Source: Mimachlamys varia
Lineage: Eukaryota > Mollusca > Bivalvia > Pectinida > Pectinidae
Assembly: GCA_947623455.1 (NCBI GenBank)
Contig: OX392534.1
Span: forward strand, 5,342,001-5,406,000
Direction of reading: 5' to 3'
DNA length: 64,000 bases
The position numbers and the translations under genes were made by a program. This document shows, in pieces, positions 46,701 through 57,400 of the stretch (the first letter of the stretch is position 1; each line of letters begins with the position of its first letter). Under the pieces are notes generated by a model. The model was not told where the DNA came from. It saw nothing but the letters and a program-made list of their open reading frames with translations, and did not search any database.

Positions 46701-48047
46701 AGGATGTGGTTTAGAACTATGTACTTATGTTGGTACACCTCCGTTAGCTATCAGAGGATGTGATCAGAGCTATGTACTTATGTTGGTACACCTCAGTTAG
46801 CTATCAGAGGATATAGTGAGAGCTCTGTATTTATGTTGGTACACATCCGTTAGCTATCAGAGGATGCGTTGAGAGCTATGTACTTATGTTGGTACACAAC
46901 CGTTAGCTATCAGAAGATGTGGTGGGAACTATGTACTTATGTTGGTACGTCTCAGTTAGCTATCAGAGGATGTGGTGAGAGCTATGTACTTATGTTGGTA
47001 CACCTCCGTTAGCTATCAGAGGATGTGGTGAGAACTATGTATTTATGTTGGTACACCTCAGTTAGCTATCAGATACCATGTACTTATGTTGGTACACCTC
47101 AGTTAGCTATCAGAGGATGTGGTGAGAACTATGTACTTATGTTGGTACGTCTCAGTTAGCTATCAGAAGATGTGGTGAGAACTATGTATTTATGTTGGTA
47201 CACCTCATTTAGCTATCAGAGGATGTGGTGAGAACTATGTATTTATGTTTGTACACCTCAGTTAGCTATCAGAGGATGTGGTGAGAACTATGTACCTATG
47301 TTGGTACACCTCCGTTTGCTATCAGAGGATGTGGTGAGAACTCTTTATTTATGCTGGTACACCTCAGTTAGCTATCAGAGGATGTGATTAGAACTATGTA
47401 TCTATGTTGGTACACCTCAGTTAGCTATTAGAGGATGTGGTGAGAACTATGTACTTATGTTGGTACACCTCAGTTAGCTATCAGAGGATGTGGTGAGAAC
47501 AATGTACGTATGTTGGTACACCTGAGTTAGCTATCAGAGGATGCGGTGAGAACTATGTATCTATGTTGGTACACCTCAGTTAGCTATCAGAGAATGGGAT
47601 TAGAACAATGTACTGATGTTGGTACATCTCAGTTAGCTATCAGAGGATGTGATTAGAACTATGTACGTATGTTGGTACACCTCAGTTAGCTATCAGAGTA
47701 TGTGGTGAGAACTATGTACTTATGTTGGTACACCTCAGTTAACTATGAGAGGATGTGATGAGAACTTTGTATTTATGTTGGTACACCTCATTTAGCTATC
47801 AGAGACCATGTACTTATGTTGGTACACCTCAGTTAGCTATCAGAGGATGTGGAGAGAACTATGTACTTATGTTGGTACACCTCAGTTAACTATGAGAGGA
47901 TGTGATGAGAACTTTGTATTTATGTTGGTACACCTCATTTAGCTATCAGAGACCATGTACTTATGTTGGTACACCTCAGTTAGCTATCAGAGGATGTGGA
48001 GAGATCTATGTATTTATGTTGGTACACCTCAGTTAGCTATCAGAGGG
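31790..48047. repeat. 53-bp tandem satellite array, about 305 copies
   Basis: The unit is GGATGTGATTAGAACTATGT + ACTTATGTTGGTACACCTCA + GTTAGCTATCAGA, with an exact 53-bp spacing at the left edge. Frequent variants are GTGATTAG/GTGGTGAG, ACTTATG/ATTTATG, CACCTCAG/CACCTCCG/CGTCTCAG. The first third is more homogeneous; units become more diverse to the right, with truncated units (CAGAGACCATGTAC) and inserted TCGGTACATCTCAAACT segments after 43,000. The array starts abruptly at about 31,790 and ends at about 48,047 before ordinary sequence. Short ORFs inside (45,098; 46,492; 46,512) come from the repeat and are not genes. Confidence 0.98.
41450..45230. repeat. 1,890-bp near-identical tandem duplication inside the 53-bp array
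   Basis: Two markers are both displaced by exactly 1,890 bp: GGTAAACCTCAG at 41,541 and 43,431, and ATGTACTTAGGTTATATTGG at 42,531 and 44,421. The intervening text is almost identical, including rare variants such as AGAACTAAGTAC and GGTGAGACCCATG; one visible difference is GAGAACTATG at about 42,900 against GAGGACTATG at 44,738. The duplication is therefore young compared with the units it contains. Confidence 0.88.
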
Positions 48048-48317
48048 AACTCTTCAGCGAAGAGCAATCTAAGCAGGCAGAGTTTCGTTAGAACATGTAT
48101 TTTCTATTTCTCATTAGATGATAATGACGATATTCATACATTTAAATTGCATTTTCAAATACATGTAATTTGTTAAGCAAGTATGTATTCTGTATCTAGT
48201 ACCTGTCCATTAGTTAACCACACAGTGATAAATTCATATAGACGCAACACGTGAGCAAGCACTCTGGCTAACACGTCCGATTCTCCTCGTTGCTTGCTTT
48301 GGTTGGTAATAGTTTAC

Positions 48318-48464
48318 TTAAGGATTGAATCCTGTTCTGTTGAGGTTTATCAGGTATAAACCTCAATGGGTCTTGAGACATATTTAATATATATATCAAA
48401 TTTGTCTCTAGACCCATTGAGGTTTATACCCCATAAACCTCAACAAAACAGGATTTAATCCTTA
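48318..48464. mobile_element. Hairpin element (TAAGGATT...AATCCTTA), 147 bp
   Basis: Arms of about 62 bp (GAATCCTGTTCTGTTGAGG...GGGTCTTGAGACA against its reverse complement) flank a 24-bp AT-rich loop near 48,390. The right tip is followed by TATATTTACA. Downstream (48,550-48,590) are two GTGTGACGTCAT motifs, comparable to the GACGTC-rich flank of the hairpin at 30,574. Confidence 0.87.
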
Positions 48465-49057
48465 TATTTACATTCAGGTTGATTTTGGTATTCTATGGTT
48501 ATTTCAAAAACGTTGGACTTGTCTATGCAGCGGAAGGCGCCAAGACGTGTGACGTCATCATTTACTGTGTGACGTCATTCTAATGAAATTCATGGCTGTT
48601 TCCGTATTGAAAACAACTAGAAAACGGTACAACACAAACAAGGTTATTTGATCTGAAAACTGAAACAAAACCCAGGTTGAAAAAAGGGATTAATTCCCGA
48701 ACTACTTTACTGATGTATTTATACGCCAACTGGAAAGTTTATCGAAAAATAACCGTCAAACATTTTGGTAGGTATATTGAATCCAATTTCACTAGAAATG
48801 TAAATATTATCAGTTGGTAATTCATCACATTACCCTAGAATATAATGTAACATTGAAGATTTTTGGTGCAAAACCTGCTAGGAATTCGCGTATTTACTAT
48901 TTCAAATTAAAGTTTATTGCGCCCCCGTGTTCGAAGCGGATACCATATGGTTCATCTTATTTTATTGCTCCCTACCCTTATTGAGCCTTTTTGTTACACG
49001 TTTTGTCAAACATGTTAGTAATCGGCTGTTCAGTTTCAACTGATATAAATGTTACAA

Positions 49058-49145
49058 TTGCTTAAATCGCAACTAGCACTTTTCAACTCGCAACTCCACT
49101 TTTCAACTCGCAACTCGCACTTTTCAACTCGCAACTCGAAACCGA
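49058..49145. repeat. Short tandem repeat CTTTTCAACTCGCAACTCGCA
   Basis: Four imperfect copies of a 20-21-bp unit. The ORF across it (49,049-49,297) owes its start to the repeat and has no other support. Confidence 0.8.
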
Positions 49146-50304
49146 CAAAAAGTGAACCTCTTAAATCACAGGGGTCAAATATGTTATTATCTTTTAAACA
49201 ACTTCGCAATTGCTACATGTATCACCAGCATCCTCGTTACCAAGTAGGCAGACCGACTTGGACAATATGTTTGATTCAAGGCCAAGCGTTTGGCTAAGCA
49301 AAAACATCCTAACAGTGACACTTTCTAAAAGTTTTATTTAATTCAGTACTGCAGTTGTTGCAACATCTACAATATCAAGCACTCAGGAGAGTCTCTTTAT
49401 TCACATTCATATAAAAATATTATTAAATTTGTTTTGTTTTACATGTTACTTTTGTATCTCTTTTACTACAAGTAAACAAGCAAATTCAGAGAATTGTTGT
49501 TCCCTCGCTTTCGGGGTCTTATTGATTAGAGATATGAAAGCCCTAGCTTCTTTCAATTAGAATAATAACATAAACGTGAACTTCAGATAATATGGAATTT
49601 TGTTAAAATTTCTAAATTTACAATTTTAAAAACGACAATATGTGTATGTTCATAAACTGACTACCTGATTTAATTGAATTAGGTGATCTAACAACTAAAA
49701 TGATATACATGTGTAATAAAGAAATTATTTTAAAATGTTTGTTGAAACAGTATTTATGTTCGCGATCGGCTAAATAATTTTTTGACAGAATTCAGACTGA
49801 AGTAATTACATGACATTACACTCTCTAAAACAGTTCAAATGTTACATGTACTATGTTCATTTTCGGAACGAGTTTATTGAATCGTGAGACGCTAACCCTT
49901 CCTTCGATTGTCAATTAACACTCATGTTGGGTACATTCTATACGCAGTGTGCAATGAAACTCAAGCATAATGAAAATTTGGATTTATTCCGAGAATGACG
50001 AATTATTCTGTTTGTGTGTTATAATTGTAGTGAAAGTGCATGTCCGTTAAGCATCTTGGGGACTCTGACATAATGTACCCGGTGACGTAATCGGAACGTG
50101 GGTAGATAGACAGAACTTAGATTGGAATCGACCACAACAGACGTGTGCTAAAGAGCCCGTAACCTAGAAATAACAACTAAACCCATCGTTACCCCCTGGA
50201 CTCGACAACGATAACCATGCGAGGCTCACCTAGACGTCAAGGACTATCTTGGTGAGCTGTTAGTATTGTAGAAATACAATATAATGCCCTGTCCCATTTA
50301 CCAC

Positions 50305-50499
50305 ATGGACATTTCGCTATTATTGACATTAATCTTCGTCACACATTCAGTTGCTTTGTGTACCTTAAATAATTCATTTCGGGATAGAACTTACCCATCG
50401 ACTGAGAGTCTAGCAAGATCAATATTGACAATATTGATTAGAGTTGACTTGTTGAAACTGATCCATCATCAATTTAAAAAGGATTGTACCTCATTTTGA
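50305..50499 (+). CDS. Putative secreted peptide or first exon, copy A
   Basis: From ATG 50,305 the frame begins MDISLLLTLIFVTHSVALC, which looks like a signal peptide, followed by a Ser/Arg-rich stretch (SFRDRTYPSTESLARSIL). The ORF stays open in copy B (56,530 on) with several amino-acid changes, mostly in the signal region. In copy A the 3' end runs into the inserted hairpin at 50,477. I do not recognise the protein, no donor site is obvious, and shared openness over 170 nt in a young duplication is weak evidence of selection. Confidence 0.3.
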   Translation: MDISLLLTLIFVTHSVALCTLNNSFRDRTYPSTESLARSILTILIRVDLLKLIHHQFKKDCTSF

Positions 50500-50571
50500 C
50501 TGCGTTGAATATGTTCGTTGCCAACTGCGGGAATACTACCTTATACGCAGTCAAAATGAGGTACAATCCTT
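50479..50571. mobile_element. Hairpin at the left end of the insertion (AAGGATT...AATCCTT)
   Basis: Perfect 26-27-bp arms, AAGGATTGTACCTCATTTTGACTGCGT (50,479-50,505) against its reverse complement (50,545-50,571), with a 39-nt loop. It is followed by TATATTTACA, as at 48,464. The stem sequence is unrelated to the stems at 30,574 and 48,318. Confidence 0.88.
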
Positions 50572-51022
50572 ATATTTACACCATTATTAATTTTCAAGTG
50601 CTATACGAAGAAAAAAACATTCGAAGCGGGTTGCTAAGACGGTAACTGCCGTGGTTGCTAAGATAATATAGTCCCATTGGATTTCATCAATATATTGGTA
50701 AATTTAGAAAATACACAGTTAACACTATTTTTCTTCATAACATTATATGTAGATTTAGTATTAAATAATATTTCTAGCATGTTGAATTTATTACTTTATT
50801 TATAACGGTCGTTATGTACACGCATTGACACAGTGATCAGGTTGTGACGCGGTCCGACGTCAGACGTCACAACTGCAGGGCCCCGCCATGTTTGCGTTAC
50901 CGGCAAAGAGTTTTGAATGCGCATCATTATAAATAAAATGTTTGCTAGAATCTGTTTATTGTTTAATCACAGGAAATTTATTCAATATATGTTCCATGTT
51001 TCAAAATCTTGTAGGAACCAAA

Positions 51023-52873
51023 TAGTCCAGTCAAATTAGCCAAAATATAGGCGTATCCGGGACAAAATTGCAACAGAATTTATTTTCATATTTTTGGAAT
51101 GGGGGATACCTATACTGTAACAGTCTACCAAAATCTATCTTTGGAAAATCACTTTTTTTCGCACTAATATTGGGATCAAGAAATAAGAATAATTGCTCAA
51201 TGCTGCAACTTGAAAGTGAAATATTTAAATCTCAAATATTTTTTTTTATATTTAACTAATATCTTCATTGTATAACTAGTTTATGTTTAATACAAACAAC
51301 TAAATTAAATCGATAGAAATTATTGCATCAAGAAATAATGTACAGTCAAAAGTCACTAAAAAGCATCTGAATGTTGAACATACAAGCTTTTTTTGCATGT
51401 TTTAGACAAAAGAAAATTAAAAAATATTCGAAGTTGCATTGCTTGATATGAATTAATCCATTGAAATATTACATATGTATTAAACTTTCTTATATGAGAC
51501 ATTTTGCTTTAATACAGTTATTTTTTTTTAATCTTGAAAGTTGGCTGCGAGGCCTATTTAGAACGGTTTCAACGTGAATATTGGAACGATTCCTCAATTT
51601 AAGCAACCTGTATTTTAATAATGTAAAAAGCAAATTGTAAAATTCTTTTCACATGCTTTCATGTATGTACAATGGTTATTTTAAATACTTATTTGGTAAG
51701 GTCAGTTTGCTTAAATATTGATAATCAAATATTCAAAACACTATTACATATTATTTGGGCAGAATGGCAAAAAGTTTATCATTCTAAATAACAAAATTTT
51801 TTTTAACTTTTTGGTGTTTTATCCGATTGCTAAATAACTTGGCTTGGCTTAAGACAATAAGATTGTCTTGATGGCTATTGCAAATTGTGATTAAATAAAA
51901 TATTTTGTGTTGGGTTAAAAACAAATTTTTCTTTTGTTCCATAATGGTCAGTAGTAAAAATACATTATTTTCAATTAAATTATTGGGTTTTTTGGATGTT
52001 AAAACTCGGATTAATTGCATTAAAATAACCATTTCATGGAAATGATTCTGACAAAGTCTTCATGTAATCTGATTAAACTTGGCAGAGAAATGAGGAATTT
52101 CGTTGTTCAGAATAGTGGACTTGGCCATTTTTGACTGTTCAGGTAAAACTGAATAAGGTTGTGGTTTCAAGATTTGATTTTAGCATAAAGGCACAAAGTT
52201 ATTTTATCCAATTTAGTATTTAAGATTAACAATGCAAACACTTTAATGAAAATACAAATGAGTTAAGCATTTGTCTTCCTTATTATTAAAATACAGGCGA
52301 AAAAAATATGCAAAGGTTTCAATATGGACCTCGAAAAAGTGCCAAATCAGCACATTTTGATGATTTTGATGTTTAATAACTTTATTGTCAGTTACTCAAT
52401 CATCAGTTAAATTAAATATTTGAATTAAATACCATTATTTTAAACATTTAATTTAATCTTATTTTGCTACTGAGAATATTAAATGATATTTTTTGCTCTT
52501 AAAATGTGAAAAAGTAAAATATCGTCAAGTAAAATGGATTTTTAGTGATATTGATGGACCAATATTTTTTCAACATTATATATCAGAAAAACGATTTTGG
52601 CGAATCTGTAATAAACATAAACTGGTTATGACATGTAACTATTCATTTTACAATCAGAATTGCTTAATAATTAGTTATTCCACTTCAAAGTTGGCCCAGT
52701 AAGCAATTACGCTGAAATTCTTGACCCCCAATTAGTGCGAAAAAAACGATTTCCCAAAGGTAGATTTTGGTAGACTTTTTTTCTGTTAAAATATATGTAT
52801 CCACCTTCTTGGAAAACTAAAAATAATTTCTGTTGCAATTTTGTCCCGGTTAAACCCTATATTGACTAGACTA
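51023..52873. mobile_element. Nested element with long imperfect terminal inverted repeats (about 300 bp)
   Basis: The left arm from 51,023 (TAGTCCAGTCAA...CCGGGACAAAATTGCAACAGAA...GTCTACCAAAATCTATCTTTGG...TTTTTTTCGCACTAAT) is matched in reverse complement by 52,540-52,873 (TAGTCTAGTCAA...CCGGGACAAAATTGCAACAGAA...GTCTACCAAAATCTACCTTTGG...TTTTTTCGCACTAAT). Similarity continues weakly (AGTTTATGTTTA). Both tips sit at TA, compatible with a TA target site, but this is not decisive. The interior has only short, unrecognised ORFs. It looks like a foldback-type non-autonomous DNA transposon. Confidence 0.75.
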
Positions 52874-53454
52874 AAACAATGGCATACAGCGAATACTTAT
52901 TTTTCTGAAGCGTGAACGACGCCATATTTGAACAAATATCAATCCGCCGAGCCTTTTTCACTGCGTATACGCTAATATATTCTCAGTCAGAGTTTACTAA
53001 GCACAAGAAGGGAAAGGTGTAAATATATGTTCATACGATACATCGATGACATTCTGAATAGGTTTATGCTCTAACTGCTACGCTGCATATTTGTGTAAAT
53101 CTCTCTAAAATCCAACAATCAAAGGCTTGTTTTGGTATTGGAAAAGGTCAATGACAACTACGGACACTATCTAAACCTACTGGACCTTTAAATGGGTTAG
53201 ATACGGTTGGTGCACTGGTGATTAAGCCGGCTTGTAAAATTAACTAGAAATCCAAATTGGTCGATCAATAACCGACTCATTCTGTCAGGTACCGACTACA
53301 CTTCTAACAAAGTAAGTAGAACTAAACGTCATACAGTTATATTACCCTTGGTTGCTGGCTTGGTTTATCGTACCATTAAAAAACATTTAAAGTTTTATTA
53401 TTACCAGGTTTTATTATACAGATTTTATTATACAGATAACAAATAACAGAAAAC

Positions 53455-53760
53455 CAAAAACGTCAACAAAACCATAATCCGAGCTTAGAAGCGATTTATC
53501 TAGGAGCAAAATAGACATATTAACAAGGAGACCATTGAAGAAGCAGAAGAGAATAAGATTAGATGTTCCGGAAGAGTGCGCGTCTAATGTTTCATCAACG
53601 ACACCTGTCTTGTTAATCTAGGTCATATCCAGGTAATGTCACGTCATTAAGGTGAGAACTGAGGCATCATTCTCTATCTCAACAAGTAGGCCTTTCAATT
53701 ATATTTAAAGAAGATATGTCCTGTGTTCACAATCAGCCATTCATATGTAAAAACTTATAT
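53455..53760 (-). mobile_element. Retroelement 3' tail fragment, copy A
   Basis: Minus-strand match to 29,786-30,075: plus-strand text GTCAACAAAACCATAATCCGAG, AGGAGCAAAATAGACATATTAAC, GGAGACCATTGAAGAAG, GTTCCGGAAGAGT, CATCAACGACACC. It is part of the segmental duplication, so this copy and the one at 57,085 derive from one insertion. Confidence 0.75.
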
Positions 53761-54314
53761 TTCTTATACCATGTGGTTAGTTGCAAAATATTAATGTGAA
53801 GTACTTGGCTTTAAAAATGTATTTAAGTATTTTATTATTATGTTGATAGTGTTAGCCTATGTACCCAAAGGGTCATGGGAAGGTATTAAGTCCACACGAC
53901 AGAACAGAACGACAGTAGGTTCCATTACGTTATTGTTGTGATGCGACTATTGGGAATCAGCTAAATGACCGTGGGAGAACCTTGGAATGGTGCTAGTTAA
54001 TACGATGTACAATATGCAATATTTTCATTTATACAATGATAAAAAACAACTACATGTATATTAAAAATGAATATCTAAAAGGCCGAAATGGCAAAGTTAT
54101 TCTATATAATTTAACCAGGGAGACGTGCGATTTAAGACACGTTAAACGGCACCCGGCGCTTGACAATTGTGACGTTATTATTTTGGCATAGAAACGGCGA
54201 CGGTTCGCCGTCAAAATGGCTGTTCCACTTTACAGATTTAGTTGTCGATAATGAAGCATTGATCATAGTTTAAATCTAATTGAAAACAGTATAAGGAACA
54301 TGGATAGGAAATGA

Positions 54315-54485
54315 AAGTATCAGCATTGAAGTGTCTTGATATGGTTTTTATGTTCGATATAATGACAGAGCTTTGCAGGCAGACACAAATATCATTATTG
54401 CGCTAGCGGGCAATATTACGTTTGCCTGCAAATCTCTGTCATTTATATCGACTATAAAGACCATATCAAGACACTTTGATACTTA
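54315..54485. mobile_element. Hairpin element, copy A (AAGTATCA...TGATACTT)
   Basis: 171-bp inverted repeat with arms of about 65 bp (GAAGTGTCTTGATATGGT...GACAGAG.TTTGCAGGCA against its reverse complement) and a loop containing GCGCTAGCGGGCAATATTACG. The left tip AAGTATCA equals that of the hairpin at 30,574. To the left (54,150-54,230) is GACGTTATT...GGCGACGGTTCGCCG, again a CG-rich, ACGT-containing flank. Confidence 0.85.
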
Positions 54486-55049
54486 ATAAAACAATGAAAT
54501 ACGCATCAGATACAACAACACATAACTGCAAAATTATAATTGCAGATTAACAATTAAAATAAAGTTATACTCACTGTTACACTGTACTCATTTAATCCTG
54601 GAGGACGCAACTAGTACAGACCCCCTACCGAGCTAAGGGTCCGTTTTTGGCCCGCTATCTCGTGTACACGTTACATTATTCTGGGATGTTGATATCGTAT
54701 ATTGTTGTTTGTTCGCACCAACACTCCAATGCGAAAAAGAAAATATCGCTAACTTAAGTCGCCCTACAATGGCATTTCGATGTATTACTATATCCTTCAC
54801 GTTAGTACTTGATGCAATAGGTGAGGGTTTTCAATAAATATAATTGTACATAACTATTTTTTTTATATATGATACATACGCTAAAATTAACAATTGTAGT
54901 TCGGTCAACGCTAAAACTAACGTACACTGAATATAAAACCTGTGATTTTGTACAAAAAGAAAACCCACGAAATTTAGCATACGATATTCTTCCTACTTCC
55001 TAACAAGTATTTTATTCCCTAATGTCTTGCTGGATTGATTGTAATGTGA

Positions 55050-55480
55050 TGTCCAGCTAGGTGTATGAGAGGGAAATACTGGCAAGCTAGCCTTTTCAGT
55101 CACGCGGGAACCAGTTCACGCTAGTTGAGCAACGATGAGCATGGTCAGTAGTTGGATGGGTGACCGCCAGCAGTTACATTTGGTAACAGCGGTGAAATTC
55201 TCTGTGATCATGTATGCCAGTTCTCGGTGGTTTGGGAAGGTGATTTGATACAGAGAAGAACCTACGGATTCACAGGCCAAATTTCGGGACGAGACTCCTC
55301 GGAAGGCGAAATAATGTGTGGTCGAGCTAGGTGTATGAGAGGGAAATACTGCCTAACAGGCAAGCTAGCTTTTTCAGTCATGCGGTATAACCCGGGGACC
55401 CGTAACACTAGTTAAGCAACGATGAGCGTGGTCAGTTGTTGGATGGGTGACCGCCTGCACGTTACAGTACGTTCGTTCAA
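55050..55480 (+). mobile_element. 5S-rRNA-like SINE or pseudogene pair, copy A
   Basis: Two tandem units, about 270 bp apart, both start GCTAGGTGTATGAGAGGGAAATACTG. Each contains a 3'-half 5S rRNA-like core: GTTGAGCAACGATGAGC...GGATGGGTGACCGCC at 55,125-55,168, and GTTAAGCAACGATGAGC...GGATGGGTGACCGCC at 55,410-55,456. AGTTAAGCAAC and GGATGGGTGACC correspond to the internal Pol III control elements (A-box and C-box region) of 5S genes. The 5' half of 5S is not recognisable, so these are not functional 5S genes; they are 5S-derived SINE units or truncated pseudogenes. Confidence 0.7.
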
Positions 55481-56529
55481 CGTTAACTGTTAAAGGACGC
55501 TAGACACAATAAAACAAAGCAATACATATTCAATCGTAGAAAAGTTCGGTATAGCTTTATTTGAAATCGCATACATTTGTTAAACCATTTATAATTCTAT
55601 AAGACAGACCTGTAGTCAAACTTGTCGACAGCTGCCGATAGGTGGCGGGGGTTTCCACTACACCCGTAGTAGATCCGGTCATCCTCGGGGATGAGGTCAC
55701 GTCGTGGAACACAAAACACATTAAGGTATATGATTTAATTGCCTAAGCATATACAATATTCATCAAAAGTTCCCGGCCTGAAATATGAAAAGAGTAAAGG
55801 AGAAATGTATAAATGAACACGTTTTCAAACCATACATGAAACACGTGCATCGAAATGGAATCGGACAAATCTAAATGTATCGGTCGGTAAGTTTCAGATT
55901 TTTAGTCATTGGCGAAACACTGTGAAGTTTCACGAGATGAACTCAGGCGTGATAGGATATAATGTATGGTGTTTACAATGGAATAGTAAAAGAACGATTA
56001 TTGAGAGATGGGGGGCTTATCAATAATTAATAGTTGATTAAGCGACAACGGTATATCATACAAATGAAGAATCGATTATATACGGTATTGATAAAAACCC
56101 TACCCATAAAAGGGGGGGAATTAGTTGTGAGTCTGACAAAACACTTTTCCCAACACATCGCACCAGGTGAAAGTACAGAAACTACCAACACTGGAACACT
56201 GACCAAGAAAGTTTATGTAGAATTCAAGTCATGGTTACGGTTTCAAGTGTGAAAAGTGTAAAGGAACATAACAGAATTCAGACTGGTGTAAAAACAGGAC
56301 ATTACACCCTCTAAACTAGTTCAAATGTTACATGTACTATGTTCATTTTCGGAACGAGTGTATTGAATCGTCAGACGCCTGACATTCCTGCGATTGCCAA
56401 TTGACACTCGTGTTGGGTACATTCTATACGCAGTGTGCAATGAAACTCAAGCATAATGAAAATGAGATTTATTCCGAAAATGACGAATGAGTCTACTTGT
56501 CTGTTATAGTGTCCTGTCCCATTTACCAC

Positions 56530-56874
56530 ATGGACATGTCGCTATTATTGACATTAATCTTCGTCACATATTCAGTTACTATGTGTACTTTAAATAATTC
56601 ATTTCGGGATAGAACTTACCCATCGACTGAGAGTCTAGCAAGATCAATATTGACAATATTGATTAGAGTTGACGTGTTGAAACTGAACCATAATCAATTT
56701 AACATTCTGAATAGGTTTTTGTTCTTACTGCTTCGCTGTATATTTGTGTTCATCTCTCTAAAATCCAACAATCAAAGGCTTGTTTTGGTATTGGAAAAGG
56801 TCAATGACAACTACGGACACTATCTAAACCTACTGGACCTTGAAATGGGTTGGATACGGTTGGTGCACTGGTGA
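56530..56874 (+). CDS. Putative secreted peptide or first exon, copy B
   Basis: Starts MDMSLLLTLIFVTYSVTMC (signal-like), followed by the same SFRDRTYPSTESLARSIL segment as copy A. Without the insertion it remains open to TGA 56,872-56,874, adding an F/L/I-rich stretch (FLFLLLRCIFVFISL) and a C-terminal part. The upstream ORF extension back to 56,497 uses a non-ATG codon and is ignored. Could be a small secreted or membrane peptide, or a chance ORF. Function unknown. Confidence 0.3.
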   Translation: MDMSLLLTLIFVTYSVTMCTLNNSFRDRTYPSTESLARSILTILIRVDVLKLNHNQFNILNRFLFLLLRCIFVFISLKSNNQRLVLVLEKVNDNYGHYLNLLDLEMGWIRLVHW

Positions 56875-57084
56875 TTAAGCCGGCTTGTAAAATTAACTAG
56901 AAATCCAAATTGGTCGATCAATACCCGACTCATTCTGACCAGTATCGACTACACTTCTAACAAAGTAAGTAGAACTAAACGTCATAAATGTATATTTCCC
57001 TTGGTTGCTGGCAGGATGATCGTGTCATTAAAAAAACATTTAGAGTTTTATCATTACCAGGTATTGATAAAGATTACAAATTAC

Positions 57085-57400
57085 AGAAAACCAAAAACGT
57101 CAACAAAACCATAATCCGAGATTAGAAACGATTTAGCTAGGAGCAAAATAAACATATTAACGTGGAGACCATTGAAGAAGCAGAAGAGATTAAGACCAGA
57201 TATTCCGGAAGGGTTCGCGTCTAATATTTCATCAACGACACCTGTCTTGTTAATCTAGGTCACATCTAGGGAATGTCACGTCATTAAGGTGAGAACTGAG
57301 GCATCATTCTCAATCTCAACAAGTAGGCATTTCAATTATATTTTAAGAGAATATGTTCTGTGTTCACAATCAGCCATTCAAATGTAAAAACGTATATTTC
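57085..57400 (-). mobile_element. Retroelement 3' tail fragment, copy B
   Basis: Counterpart of 53,455-53,760 within the segmental duplication, with the same ordered blocks and a few substitutions. It ends before the inverted micro-segment at 57,440. Confidence 0.75.

Larger units (their letters stand above)
50477..53048. mobile_element. 2.57-kb insertion in copy A, bounded by comparison with the empty site in copy B
   Basis: The left end is the hairpin 50,479-50,571 followed by TATATTTACACC. Near the right end the reverse complement GGTGTAAATATA is at 53,017-53,028, then about 20 bp before the duplicated flank resumes. So it has subterminal inverted repeats and a terminal hairpin on one side. 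A target duplication longer than 1-2 bp (A/AA) is not visible. It contains a second nested inverted-repeat element (51,023-52,873). No protein-coding signal was found in it. Confidence 0.7.
49785..56270. repeat. Segmental duplication, copy A (with 2.57-kb insertion)
   Basis: Begins ACAGAATTCAGACTG. It shares, in order, the same blocks as copy B (56,271-60,101): the TTTCGGAACGAGT block, the putative secreted-peptide ORF, the TCTCTCTAAAATCCAACAATC block, the retroelement tail, a GGTTCGCCGTCAAAATGG block, the hairpin, the 5S-like repeats and the GATCCGGTCATCCTCGGGG block. Copy A has extra DNA at about 50,477-53,048 and about 55,480-55,660. Identity by eye is above 90% over most aligned parts. 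The two copies are in direct orientation and abut. Confidence 0.9.

Noticed and set aside
45098..48176. ORFs in the 53-bp array (45,098; 46,492; 46,512; 47,955)
   Set aside because: Entirely repeat units; neighbouring units shift the frame because 53 is not a multiple of 3.
55110..55460. Functional 5S rRNA genes
   Set aside because: Only the 3' half with the internal control region is recognisable; the 5' half that pairs with the 3' end is missing.
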